This document shows positions 33,619 to 45,214 of a stretch of 64,000 nucleotides of DNA, one piece after another. The notes beneath the pieces were generated by a model. That model did not search any database and was not told the DNA's origin. It saw nothing but the letters and a program-made list of their open reading frames with translations. Source of the stretch: Tetracladium setigerum (Eukaryota > Ascomycota > Leotiomycetes > Helotiales); NCBI GenBank assembly GCA_031472005.1, contig PZJY01000001.1, forward strand, positions 434,001 through 498,000. Direction: 5' to 3'. Made by a program: the position numbers and the translations under genes. How positions within the stretch are numbered: the first letter of the stretch is position 1; each line of letters starts with the position of its first letter.

Positions 33619-33995
33619 ATGGTTTCCCTCAAACATCTCTTGGCAACTATGCCACTCTTCCTCTCCATTGCCACCGCTCTCCCATCTCCAGGTGCGACAC
33701 TTTTCGCTCGTGATGGGATCTGTTTCGCTCCTACCAACTGCGGCGCTCCGGTCGGGTATGTAACTGCTATATCACCCTCTCTCACCCAACCCCTCCTAGC
33801 CCAAAGACAAAATAAAAACATTGGCTAATAATGAGCTCCTCACTTCTCCAGAGATTGTCTATGGTGCTGCATAGAAGCCGCCAACAACCCTCCTGTCACC
33901 AAGATGGTACTACTGCCTGCGGTCTAGGAAATGCTGGGCAGTTCTGGCATTGTGAGGACCATGAGGACGAGAAGAAGAAGGCTAAGAAGGCATGA
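33619..33995 (+). CDS. Small secreted cysteine-rich protein, one apparent single-base deletion
   Basis: Exon 1 (33619-33755) gives a clear signal peptide (hydrophobic core LATMPLFLSIATA, cut near ALPSP) and a short mature start with two Cys (ICFAPTNCGAP). The intron 33756-33851 begins GTATGT and ends CTCCAG. Exon 2 begins with three Cys (DCLWCC); another three lie after a frame break at the CCC of 33888-33890, where the exon sum is one base short. The mature protein would have about eight Cys and a Lys-rich end. Size, secretion signal and Cys content fit fungal small secreted proteins, some of which act as effectors. No named family is recognised. Function is unknown. Confidence 0.6.
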
Positions 33996-34121
33996 TTGGC
34001 CACGCACAGATAGGTAGGTTCTATACATGATCGATGTGTTCAACACATTAGATAACTCCTCTGCAATTTACTAACGCGTGGTTTGTTAGGAAAAGGCAGC
34101 GGAGCTTCGGTGGTTTCAACG

Positions 34122-34203
34122 TGTAGAACTCAAGAATCACTCGGGAGACGACTTCTCGGGCCAAGAAAGCTCACTTGGTCATTGCAGAAGATCCTGTTTG
34201 CTT
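34122..34203 (+). repeat. Copy 1 of a diverged 80-90 bp direct repeat
   Basis: The segment around AGAAGATCCTGTTT resembles 39288-39376 along its length (my visual alignment, roughly four in five bases). It includes GACGACTTC and TCATTGC.AGAAGATCC. One frame would read HSGDDFS then KKAHLVIAEDPV with a shift between. It may be the tail of a lost gene duplicated on both sides of the SDR/regulator pair. Confidence 0.55.
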
Positions 34204-34311
34204 TGGTCCTTCTTTCTCTTTTTATTCTGGTTTTTGATCAGTATGTTTGGCAAATGGCTGCTGAAAGACAATTGAGATATCAAGTTCTTTAACGAATCTA
34301 ATATCATTACA

Positions 34312-34570
34312 TCATAGCGCCTCTGCCAATGCTCCTGGGGCAATCGTTCCCAACTCGGCCTCAAAATCCTTCCAAAGTTTCTCCTGCAATTTGACGCCTT
34401 CCGCATCTGTCCACCAAACAGGAAGTTTCTCCCTGGAAACCAATTAGTGTTTCTACGAGAAACGTTGTTCAGCTCTACCTACTGCTTAATCTTGCAATCC
34501 GCCATGAATTTGTCGTGGCCCTCCTGACCAATGCTCACAGCAAATCCTCAGTATCTATCGAGGCGGCCCA
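34312..34570 (-). pseudogene. C-terminal remnant of a short-chain dehydrogenase
   Basis: Two short coding pieces, 34312-34432 and 34483 to about 34570, joined by a 50-bp intron (GTAGGT to TTCCAG). They read GQEGHDKFMADCKIKQ then EKLPVWWTDAEGVKLQEK and end GALAEAL. This matches the C-terminus of the SDR at 35554-36580 (GKYLSECQIKNES, QKALWAALGKKLE). A stop codon in the same frame precedes the first piece and no Rossmann core is found upstream (34571-35553), so this is a 5'-deleted copy. It lies on the opposite strand to the full SDR. Confidence 0.6.
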
Positions 34571-35553
34571 ATTTCGCGAACGTAAGTTTCCGGATGCGAA
34601 CCTCCAGAGCACCAAAGCTTTTATGACTTTACAACCCTTTATTTCAACGCTTTCGCCGAATCAATATTTATAAATAAAAAAAAGAATATGTTATATCTGT
34701 AATAATAATCCCTTACGGTTATTGATGTTTTTTGGGGGGAAATTTTCGTTATAATTGCGCATCAATTTTATGTATTTTGACCATTGATATGGTCTGTACT
34801 TGTCCCGAGACTTACGTTCAAGAAATTGGGCCGCCTCGCATTGCTGATGAAACTAACGATAAGCAAACCGTGATCATCACTGTTTCTATACTTTAAAGTA
34901 ATCAATGAGATGTTGGTTGCCTTTTTGGGACCGATGCGAATTGCATTTTGGAGTTTACGATGCCGTTCTTGCCGGAAATATATTTTCACATGAAGGAATT
35001 TTATTGTATGCAGGGTATGATTGGTTTCATGAAAATATGGTATGCTTCAGAATTCTCATAGATTTCCTAATGTGATTACCAAGTATTGTGTCTTCGGTCA
35101 TTGTGGAAGCCTTTTTTGTATTTTACATTCTGGGTCTAGCAAGCATCGTGAGAAAGGCGGAAGTCAAAACCCGCAAAAGCCGCCGACGATGCAAAGTCCG
35201 TGTATCGAAGAGCTTCGCTGTCCACAACGAACTCTGTCCCCTGCCTCAGTGATGACACCTTCATATCTTGCGAGTGCTGCTGTCGGATTTTGCGGCTTCA
35301 CCAACGCCTGGTTTTGCTCATGTTTGTGTTTCGGTTCTGCGGAGATGATGCGATGGTTCCTATTCAGAATGAAATATAAAATCAACAAGATAACCCCTAT
35401 TGCAGCCCTGTACAAAAAGTGCATCAATCTCGAGATTCAGCAGAGGAATAATCCCCCCAAAAAAATCCAAAGAAAAACCAGAAAAAAAAACTTTGAGCGC
35501 CGTCCTTATTCTACCCTTCCATTCCACAAGTCACAACATACGGCGCTCTCAAG
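34571..35553. other. Intergenic region upstream of the SDR gene
   Basis: About 980 bp, AT-rich (notably 34630-34770). A 177-codon plus frame at 35042-35575 overlaps the SDR start, is low in structure and is not supported. Short A runs occur near 35460-35490. No gene or RNA is recognised. Confidence 0.4.
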
Positions 35554-36580
35554 ATGCCATCTTTTGCTGAGATGAGGCAATATCTCGGAGGTCAGACCTT
35601 CGGCAAGACACCACTTCCTCAGGTCGATCTATCTGGAAAAGTGTTCATCGTCACAGGTGCAAACACCGGCCTAGGATTCGAGTGCGCAAAACAACTGTGA
35701 GTGTTTGCTAGCAAATCTAGAAACCCTTCCGCGAAATCTGACCAAACGACAGAGCAAGTCTCAACGCAGCATCTGTCATCCTCGCCTGTCGCAATCCTTC
35801 CAAGGGTGACACTGCCAGGAAAACCGTCCTGCATCTGTATCCTAGGACCACGGTTGAAGTCTGGCAAGTCGACCTTTGCGACTTTTCCTCCATCACTGCT
35901 TTCGCACAGAGAGTGCGAAGTGAATTACCACGGCTTGATGGGTTCGTCGCCAATGCTGGTGTAGAGCCGGTAAACTTTGAGCTTGTGAAAGATTGTGAGA
36001 GCACCATCACGGTAAATGTGATCTCGACTTTCTTGCTTTCCCTGCTGGTGTTGCCAAAGTTGAAGCAGAGTGCAGAGGAGCACTCGACGAGGACGAACCT
36101 ATCGTTCGTGGGATCGATGCAACAGGTTTTCGCGTCGCACGAACAGTTACAGACTCCGAATTTATTCGATGCATTGAGCAAAGAGGACGGCGCTGACATG
36201 ACGGGACGATATGGACTCAGTAAATTGATGGTACAATTTTGCACGCGTGAATTGGCTTTGAGATTGGGTCAACATTCGAAGGTCGTGGTGAATGTTGTCA
36301 ATCCAGGCTGGTGTGACACAGGATTATCTGCAAAAGGGTTCGTTCCTGGGCTCATATTTGGCTTAATTGGAAGAACTGCTGAGGCTGGAGGCAGAACGTT
36401 AACGCACGCTATTACAGCTGGGGAGGAAACCATGGGAAGTACTTGAGCGAGTGTCAGATCAAGAATGAGTCCGAGTTCGCAAGGAGTGGCGACGGCGAAA
36501 AGACGCAAAAGGCTTTGTGGGCGGCGCTGGGAAAGAAGCTGGAAAGCATCGAAGGTGGTGTAATGGATAGTCTCTCATAA
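35554..36580 (+). CDS. Short-chain dehydrogenase/reductase, one apparent single-base deletion
   Basis: NAD(P)-dependent oxidoreductase, retinol-dehydrogenase-like fungal type. Exon 1 (35554-35696) has the cofactor motif TGANTGLG; the 56-bp intron 35697-35752 follows; exon 2 holds NAG (VANAGV), the catalytic GRYGLSKLM (Y-x-x-x-K) and NVVNPGWCDTGL. The first frame stops at 36444-36446. One extra G at 36434-36436 would read ETMGKYLSECQIKNES and carry on to 36578-36580, a C-terminus that also occurs in the remnant at 34.3 kb. The exon sum is one base short of a multiple of three. No membrane segment is seen. It converges on the Zn2Cys6 regulator 53 bp away. Substrate not predictable. Confidence 0.85.
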
Positions 36581-36633
36581 TTATCGAAGTTTATTGAAGT
36601 TTATTGAAGCTTTGCGAAAACAATCATCACAAC

Positions 36634-38926
36634 TCAATATCCGTTCATATCGCGCATGAAGTTATCCCACTGCATCCAGGTTGTATGATCCTCAAAAGCC
36701 GAGTTACTTCCAGAAATCCCCTCCCAAGTATCATTGAAGGCGCCGATACTATCTTGTGGCATGCTGAACGAGTTCCAAACTCCAACAGGAGGCATAACTG
36801 GCGCAAATAGCCCTTGATCGAGCACTCCCAACTCGCAGCCTTGATCAGGAATCTGCAAAGTTCCAAGTCCTAGATCCCCACTTGTGTCATCCGCACGATA
36901 TGGTGACTGTGGATGTGCCGGCAACTTTCCTTTTCGTCGTAGTTTTTGTACACGGTACATGAGTTTTGCAATCGGTTTCCAGAGCATTCCCGCTTCGCTA
37001 TCCGAGATAAGATGAGCATACTTCTTGAAACTCATCTCTGCCACCTCAATGGAATGCTCAGCATCTGGTCCCTGGAAAGGTTTGCTGCATAACTCTGCTA
37101 GTAGTACTGCCAAGGCGTACCATTTGACCCAATAGAACCATTTCCATGGAAGAAATTCGCCAACGACCTGTTTCTCTAGTGACATGTGCAATACATGCGT
37201 TGTTGCTTTCATAACATCGAATTCGTCCCACGGCGGTATAGAAACCGAAACCGGCTCGTTCCTGTATGGTGGACGTCGTAGCATGACTTGAATATTGGCT
37301 AAAGCACCTCTTGCTACAGCTTGTGTAAATTGCTCCAAGTGACTGGACCTTTTATTGATGTGCTCAAAACGTTCCCGAGAATACTCTTCAAAGTCTTTTA
37401 AACTTTTAATCTTCTCGTTCCAACATTGCCATTTCGGCTGACCTTTAGTAGGCTTTTGATAGAGTTTCTTTTGGCAGAGCATAGCCTGATGTGTGAGAGA
37501 AGAGAAAGACATGTCTGTAAAGCCTTGCGAAGATACTACTGCTACTTGTAAATCGCAATCATTGATGTTTAATGGTGGTGGATTCGGAAAGTCGGAGACG
37601 TATAGTAGCGGAAGCGACCCCCTGTCCATTGCAAATTGTGAATCCATCAATCCAATAGAAAACCACAATCTTCTTCTAATCTGGACATCGTAAGTAGAAT
37701 AATTCTTGTCATCCAAACCAAGCCGCATTGCAGTGGCTATTCTCACGGCAAGTGCTAATAGACTCCAACTAGATGCACACGTCGAGGAAGTGCGCAGGCC
37801 CGCCTGATGTCTTGTTAGTCATGATATAGGCAAAGAAGAAATGTCGCTGTGCAGGGTAGCAAATATTGAGCATAATTGAAGGAACGTTTTCCTCTGTATT
37901 TATAGGTGATAATGACGTTGAAGAGACTGCAAACTTACCAGATATATAACTAAAGCTTGGAGAACTGTAAAATCGGGATGCGAAAGCAATTCAGCCTTTG
38001 ATATGTATGTCTCAACCAAATTTCGCAACTTCCTAAGCAACGGCTCTTTTGAAAATGACAGCATATTTTCACATTCCTCATCCGATAAGGTACACAGAGC
38101 TGTGAAGTAAATGGCATGCTCCAAAGCGATCTCGCTTGCAGTGTTGTGGACAGAAGTAAGGTCTAGAATCTGGTTTTTCCTAATCATTTTAGCTGCAACA
38201 GGCCAGTCAAGAACTTTGAATAGACAGTCCACTCGTTGTTGATATATCGTCAAGAGCATGAACGTCATGTCCAAGCATAGTTCTGGCTCTGCAACCGAGC
38301 TTGGGTGATTGAAAAGCAAAGTTTTTGTGGTGATTTCAGATTGTGTTTCCGCTTCGTTCTGGCCTTGCTCTGGTCTAACTTGAACTTCTGGAGATGCTTC
38401 TTCTGATTCTTCTTCAGCATCTTCCAAGATATCACGGATCTCATTGACCTTCGATTTGTTAGCCACGGTCCATCGTCTCTTTGAGAGAAATTTTGCAGTC
38501 ATCACAAAAAAAGGGACTCACTCACTTCTTGCGAAAGGGCCTCCCAGAAAGAGGGAGCCACAAATTTTCCAATAACATTATTTGATGAAAGCCTCTGAGA
38601 TTGTTCGTTCTCGACGGACGAACCTATTTTCTCGTGACGTTGATTTTCTTTTGCGTGTGCCTGTGACGACACTTAGTATAACTTTAACCACTTAATCTTT
38701 TCTGCTATACCTTTAATTGTACCACCAAATCCTCCAAATGGGTGACTCTCGCATCTAGAGAATTCTCTTGACGCTGTTCACGCTTCGTACTTCCTCTCGA
38801 CTTTCGATTCCTCGCAACCTCATGACAGACGATTCCGGCTTGTTCACAAGCCGAACATGGAACTTCTTTGTCACATTTTTTCTTGCGTCGACGGCACTGC
38901 TCGCAACTTAAACGTGGCACCTCCAT
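36634..38926 (-). CDS. Zn2Cys6 fungal-specific transcription factor
   Basis: Nuclear regulator. Four exons (38711-38926, 38526-38660, 37939-38448, 36634-37803) give 676 aa in exact frame. The binuclear zinc cluster is at residues 8-34 with CX2CX6CX5CX2CX6C spacing, followed by a basic linker and a coiled region (ARVTHLEDLVVQLK). The fungal_trans middle homology region spans about residues 190-420, with AGLRTSSTCASSWSLLALAVRIATAMRLGLDD across the third junction and RRRLWFSIGLMD after it. An acidic stretch (EDAEEESEEASPE) precedes it. No PRP, kinase or other domain. The adjacent convergent SDR is a possible target, but many such regulators act elsewhere. Confidence 0.9.
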
Positions 38927-40016
38927 TCTTGAATGTTATAATGTCTTTGTGAAATGTTCTCTTGCTTAGCATTTATGCTTCACTTTGCAAAGTGGGCAGG
39001 ACAGTACTATACATACAATAAACGATTTATGCCGAATTCTGCTCACATCACACGTTGTAGCCGAGAAATACTAGATATAAGTGTAACATGCCCGAGGAAG
39101 AGTATTGGCGATCTTTATGTCAAGCAGCAATGCGATGTACCATCGGGAAAAAAAACATTTAATTGGCGATGTGGTGGGAGAATGAAGATGCAGTCTGCTC
39201 GGATTTCGGTGTCCGCATAGTTGATCGTGACTAGGCTAGATCAAGTTAGCATCGGATCTCATCCATGTGGCATTGTGGTGTTAATGTGTTGAGATCAAGA
39301 AGCACTCTGGCGACGACTTCCCGGAACCTCGGGTGAAGAAAGTGCACTTGATCATTGCTGAAGATCCTGTTTACTTTTCTTCCCTCGTTTCTTTTTTATT
39401 CTATTTCACGCCTTCATGATTGATAATTGAAAATATCGTGTGGATGATCACTCTTTCACAAGAGGATTTACGTTTATGGACTTTCGTTTTCGTTTTATCA
39501 TTTGCAATAGAATTGGCATACTTCTCCTTCCCCCTCAGACTTTTTGAAGGAACTTTCCCTCGTCGTCGTGTGCTTGCGTAAAATATCTTCATTCCCAATA
39601 GTTTAAAGCTTCAGAGGTTTATGGCTAGGTAGGTAGCTACCTTGTGTCATACAAATTGCACACTTGATTATAGATCCTGTAAGAGAACAACATCTACTCA
39701 CGTGCGAATAACATATACTTGCGTGCGATTCTGGAATCTGGCAGCGCTCTGGTCACACTATCAGCTCCGCACGTGGCCAGATACAGTAGGAGAGGAGGAT
39801 TTATTCAGAGCTAGTATGAACCTACAAAGCAGCAGAGAACTCGCAGGAAGAAAGAATATCTTGCATTCGCATTCGCCGTCGATATCAAACCAAATGGTGA
39901 GTCCCAATGGCTAAAATGGGTGCAGTCTTCCATCAATCAATGTATCAATCAATGTGCACAACACTAGTTGAGCCAGAAAGCCAATAACTGATGGCACGCT
40001 CGCTCCTGTATAACTC
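38927..40016. other. 1.1 kb intergenic region
   Basis: Upstream of the Zn2Cys6 gene. It holds the second copy of the diverged direct repeat (39288-39376) and otherwise only weak frames. No gene is supported. Confidence 0.45.
39288..39376 (+). repeat. Copy 2 of a diverged 80-90 bp direct repeat
   Basis: Resembles 34122-34203 in the same orientation. The frame from GAGATCAAGAAGC is open and reads EIKKHSGDDFPEPRVKK then VHLIIAEDPVYF, so this copy keeps a better coding look than copy 1. No start or further domain is found around it. Confidence 0.55.
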
Positions 40017-40891
40017 TCACGCAAAAACAGCAATGCTCTTACTCAAAGTTTTGCCCGAATCATCATGGAGCAGAACAGCACCCTTCCAGGCCTGATCAGC
40101 CTCCCCCGCCCACCCACGTTCCGGTCCCCAAGCAACGACTTTATTGTACCTAGCCACCACAGCTCCCAGCCCAGCCATCATATCTCCCGTCCTCGTCACC
40201 GAGGAGTATGCATCAAACTCCACCACCTGCACACTCGGAACTTCCCTCAACACATCCTCTAGCAACCCGACCGAGAACGATTCATAGAAACCATCGTAGG
40301 CGCGGAAGCCTTTGAAAATCACGTCGCTAGGGTCACATTCTACGAAAACCTTCAATACTCGCACATTGGTACAATCTGCGAGTCCCAGGGCTTCATTTAC
40401 TACCCATCCTTTTGGGGATTGTTCCACCCTGGACCCAAGCGCAATTGTAGAGATGTTATGGAGGCTCGGTATTTCGCAGGTAGGCGGGCGAGAAGGGGCT
40501 TCTTGGTTTTGAAGTAGCGGCCGGGATAGGTAGGGAAAAGGCGGAAGATGTGGGTGCTGAAGAAATGGTAGTGTGTTTCTTCGTGAAGTTGGCGGGAGAC
40601 TCGGAAGAGGGCTAGGGCCTTGGTTCGATTGAGGAAGCTGAAGGTTGTTGGGTCGAGGTCCATTACCTGTGGCACATCGAGGAAAACTAGCTGGTATATT
40701 CGATTGCGCAGTTCGGAGGGGAGATCCATGAATGGGAATGGTGGCTGTTTCTTCGTTGCATTATCGGCTTCGTCTTCCGAGGGGTAGGTGGAGGGAAAGG
40801 CAGAGGACGAAGGTGTAGGATATGTGGAGGAAGCAGGAGTAGCTGCTGCCTTTCGGATGCTGAGAGCACCATGTTTCTTTGTTTTGACCAT
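40017..40891 (-). CDS. F-box-like (LPSELRNRIY, 2EXR-type) protein, one apparent single-base deletion
   Basis: Single-exon fungal protein. A Ser/Thr/Pro-rich N-terminus leads to FMDLPSELRNRIYQLVF near residue 55, the F-box-like/2EXR motif found in many Pezizomycotina proteins, and then RTKALALFRVSRQLHEETHY, its usual partner. The frame stops after LGPGWNNPQKDG. With one extra C at the run 40414-40417 it reads NNPPKGWVVNEALG and continues through LKVFVECDPSD to the stop at 40017. The length is one base short of a multiple of three. Start ATG at 40891 is the first in frame. Function is not known for this family; possible ubiquitin-adaptor role. Confidence 0.75.
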
Positions 40892-42029
40892 CTTGCCGAG
40901 TGTATTGTGTGGTGTTGTGTTGTGTTGTTTTGACGTGCAGTCTTTCTTTCACCCACAACACAACAGGACCTTCAAACACTTCCACAGCTGGAAGACAACC
41001 TCGAATCTCTAAGAGTTTATTGCGCGTAATTATGCAGCTCAAGTTCCCCGTTGCTGGATATGGATGAATGTATGTATGTTCCAATGGCAAATATTTTCAG
41101 ATATCCGGACCGGAGTGATTGTGGTTTGGATCAAAGAGAAGAGGGGAAGTGGCGGGAAGCTGCAGAGGGCAATGGAGAGAAAAATGAAGGGTCCGCGGTA
41201 GCTTGATGGCGCAGGTGCATTCGATTGATTGCTACGTAGTAGATATGTATAACTTCCTAGGTAGGTAGATCCATGGAATTTCTAGGATTCTGGAAATGTT
41301 GTGGTCTTCAAGCGACGGTTTGTTGACTTGCAACGGGATTACATCTGCGATATGAGGGTAGGCCGTAAAACCCCCCTCTAGCAGCAAATTCTTGAGCAGG
41401 CCATATCGATCTCGTCCTCGTTGTATCAACTCTTGTCCACGGGAGTGCGATGGAGTCTGAGCCAAATTTCTGAAGGACTGCTAAAAACTTTGAAGAGAAA
41501 AAGTAACATTCAAAGGTGGAAGATTCAAAGTGCTTAAGTACTCGAGTTCCTTCGACTGAATCTAACCTGATACAGCAGTACCTGTGCAAGATGTCAATAT
41601 AACCACCCACCCATTTTCTAAGAACACTCTATGCAATTGATTAAACATACTTGTACTTTACGACGCATATTTCTTCTCGACTCAAGCATTGCGGAATACA
41701 TTGAGATAGTTACTGCTAGTCAGCTATCTAGACCTCTTACTGAGTACTTATTAAAGGGAATTACACACAAGTGGTGCGGTGCTTCACCGCCTTCAATTCT
41801 TCATGTCAGAGGTGTCTGAATATCCAAATGATAGAAACTCTCCGGCCTCGAAGGAGCTCACTTTGCCAAGTGCTGGGCTAGTCTGTATTTGGTTAGAGCG
41901 GACTGCCAAAATATTGTTCTCTTGGTTCCGAAATGTGAGAGAGGAGCTTCTGGTATCGCATCTTGGTCTTGACATCTCCTTTTTCTTTCAACCCGAGGCG
42001 TCAGTTTGTCATTACACAACCCGCCCATC
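40892..42029. other. 1.1 kb intergenic region between divergent genes
   Basis: Separates the F-box-like gene (minus) and tim50 (plus). It contains GTTGTGTTGTGTTG near 40910 and C6 at 41371-41376. Several frames overlap but none has a domain. The tim50 leader probably lies in the last 100-200 bases. Confidence 0.4.
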
Positions 42030-43758
42030 ATGTTATCGAGAGCAATCACCCGCTCGTTACAAACCCCCGGTCTGCGGTCACGAACAGCAACGACAACCCT
42101 TCGGATAGCCTCATCGCAGCAAGTATGGAGTCGATCAATGGCACGTCATAACCGTCCCAACCCAAATCAATCACAGACACAAGCCCCAGGACAGAAGACA
42201 CAAGCGGATTCCTCAAAGCCCTCGGGAGCATCGCCAATTTCCAAGTCGGCTTCATCGGCGTTCAGTGGCGCACAGCAAGGGCAAAAGGGTGGTGAAAAGT
42301 TGAGCGGATCAGCTTCAAAGGCACAAGGAGCTGGCATCAAAGATAAAGCATCTGGGGAGGGAAAGCAAGCAGATTCTGCGACTTCTACTTCATCTCCAGA
42401 AAATGTCACACCAGAGTCTCCAGAGGAGGTCTACACAGGACCATTGCCAGATTTGACCCAGGGCATACCATCAACCCTGGAGTTTGAAACAGCTGGCAGC
42501 ACAAAGAAGGTTCCTTTCAATGTGACAGAGGCAGAAGGGCCTGAATCAGAAGTGGGTGGTTCGGGACGAGGTCGAGGAGAGCTTCCCGCATCTGCATACA
42601 TATCTTCCTCGGAACGAAAACGATTAAGGGCCGCCAACATCTTGTATGCTATGTTCGCAGGAGCATCAATAGCAGGTACAATCTACTTTGGAAGAAATTG
42701 GGAATCTGAGGAGGAAGAAAACGCACATCCAGATGCCCCTTCAGGATGGGGAATGGGATTGATGTGGAATCGCGCGATGGCTCGGGTTAATGGTCAACTC
42801 TCACATTACACTGAACCCACTTTCCGAAAACTCCTTCCAGACCCAGATCCACTATTCGAGCGCCCATATACACTGGTAATAAGCATGGAGGATATGTTGA
42901 TTCACAGTGAGTGGACGAGGGAACATGGCTGGCGATTGGCAAAGCGACCTGGAATGGACTACTTTCTCCGATATCTCAGCCAGTACTACGAGTTGGTACT
43001 TTGGACGAGCCAACCGTATGGACTTACCGAGGCTATCATTCGAAAACTCGATCCATTCCACATCATCACTTGGCCACTGTTCCGTGAAGCTACCCGCTAT
43101 GAAAACGGCGAGTATGTTAAGGTAAAATTGATCAGCCCACAACTTTTGAACAAGCTAACAACCCCAGGATTTGTCCTATCTCAACCGAGATCTCTCCAAG
43201 GTGGTCATGATTGATACCGTCGCCGCACATGCCAAAAACCAACCCGAAAACGCCATCATCCTCCCCAAATGGAAGGGCACTACAGACGACAAAGAACTCG
43301 TCTCCCTCATCCCCTTCCTCGAATATCTCCACACCATGGCCACCCCTGATGTGCGCAAAGCCATCAAATCTTTCGAGGGCAGTCACATCCCCACTGAATT
43401 CGCAAAGCGAGAAGCTGTCGCGCGTAAGAAGTTCCAAGAACAACTCGCCGAAGAGAAGAAGAAGGCACCAAAGCGATCTGGCCTCTCATTCGTCAGCAAA
43501 AGTCTCGGAATCAAGCATCAAAACCAGATGGTGGATCCCAACGAAATGACACCAGCAGAGGCATTCGCACAAGGAAAGATGTTACAAGATCTAGCGAGGG
43601 AGAGAGGACAAAAGAACTACGAGGCCATGGATAGAGATATCCGTGAAAACGGTGCTCGCTGGCTAAAGGAAGAAGCGGATATGATTGAGAAGGATAAAGA
43701 GGAACAAATGAAGGCCATGAAGAGCGGCTTCACCGGTTTCTTCGGCAGCTCAAAGTAA
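42030..43758 (+). CDS. tim50: Mitochondrial import inner membrane translocase subunit Tim50
   Basis: Receptor of the TIM23 complex facing the intermembrane space. Exons 42030-43121 and 43168-43758 (46-bp intron, GTAAAA to CCCAG) give 560 aa. The start MLSRAITRSLQ is an Arg-rich presequence; an upstream in-frame ATG (42006) would spoil it. A long Ser/Gln/Lys-rich, low-complexity stretch precedes one membrane helix (ILYAMFAGASIAGTIYFG). The FCP1-like domain follows (LVISMEDMLIHSEW, GMDYFLRYLSQYYELVLWTSQP, then KVVMIDT). The phosphatase Asp pair DxD is absent (here S-M-E-D), as usual in Tim50. Past that is the long helical C-terminus, ending GFTGFFGSSK. The length is in the range of filamentous-fungal Tim50. 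Confidence 0.95.
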
Positions 43759-45214
43759 GCACACAACAAACACCTCGATATCAAACACACACTACAACAA
43801 AGATGTGATGGAGAAGAAGCAGAGGAAAGAAAGGGACACCAACAAGCATGACGTGTACAGATAAGACGGGGTTATGTGTGTTTTCGTGTATAATGTCTTC
43901 TTTTGTATACCTATTATGAGCTTTCGCAATATTTGCACTCTCTCTCTCCTCTGGTGGGCGGGGGTAAAATTTCCTTGTTTTTTATAAAGCATTTGGCGAG
44001 CGCGGGGGCCGGGAAAATGTAGATAGACGGGGGTAGTGGGATTTGAAAGGAAGCAGTCTGGACTGTTCTTGCCTGATGATATCTTGCAAGAATGATTGAG
44101 CGCACCCAATTGTAACAATAGTTAGTTTAATGAAGATTGAAAACATCATCCCATTTCCGCGATTTCGCAATTATTGCATTAATGGGAAAGTAAAAATTGG
44201 CTTGCCATATCAAACCCTCCTTTGGATTTTGGATTCGCTCTTTTTTTGCACCCTCGATACTCGGGAGCCATCCATCTACCAACGAGCTAGCCAGCTTAAG
44301 GATTAACTGACAAAATGCCCATGCTCTCTCTCTCCTTTTCTAAGGCCTCTTACATTCATTCCATCTTGCACATAAAGCTTCTCGTTTCTTTCCAACACCC
44401 GCCAACAAATTTCGAGACATGTGTTTGTTTGTCCTGGACCAGTTCTCTGCCCCTATCTATCGCAACCCTCAGGGCTTCTCCCGTCCCCCGTTCCAGCCCC
44501 GTTTGTTATACAAGCTGTACTATATCTATGCTATGATATCCGAAATTGATCAAGATCCAAAAGCCTTAACTGAAATATGTATGAACCATAAAATAAAAAA
44601 TAGTGTAGTTTTTACTTATAATGAATTTTTTTTCTTTAGAATGGAGATTTTTCGTTGGACTAAAGTTAACCAACATAACTGACCGACGGGTTATGTACAG
44701 TACATACATACATACATACATATACGAAATCCCCCCCCCCCCGAATCGAGTTTTGATTTCTATTATAAAACACATACCTCCCTCCCATCCCTTCCCCTTT
44801 CCCAGCCAATCTTCTTTTTTCTTCTTTTTTCCTCCTCTCCTCCCTCTCCCCATCTATCAGTTTCTCGCCATTGCATTATTCCTTCCAGATCCAATTCCCC
44901 ATTTACCCCAACCTTGTTTGTCCAATTGTCCGAATAGACCGAACTCCATCGCTCCCTCGCTCGCTGATTTGTAAGAAGAAAAAAAAAAACGAAAATGCAA
45001 AAAGAAGAAACGAAACGAAATGAAACACATAGGAATGTGTTGATGTACAGCCAGGGCAGGTAGGGAGGGGTATATAACGAATGCCGCATGCCGCTGTTGT
45101 TGTTGTTGAGATGAGATGAGATGAGATGAGGTGGGATCGTTACACACTCCTTTGCTCGCTCACACACGTGTGGTGGGTGGGCATGGTAGATACGGATATG
45201 CCATACCGACACCA
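43759..45214. other. 1.5 kb intergenic region with microsatellites
   Basis: Between the convergent tim50 and Clr5-like genes. It contains a (TACA)n tract 44701-44722, twelve C at 44731-44742, CT/TTC-rich stretches 44776-44845, then (TGT)n and (GATGA)n tracts 45093-45131. These generate long low-complexity frames on both strands, which I do not accept as genes. A GTACAGTAC word is at 44695-44703. Confidence 0.5.
44731..44742. repeat. Poly-C run (12) next to a (TACA)n microsatellite
   Basis: Twelve consecutive C at 44731-44742, eight bases after a (TACA)n tract ending at 44722. Shows that long C runs can be present in the assembly even though several C6 runs in genes seem shortened. Confidence 0.85.
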
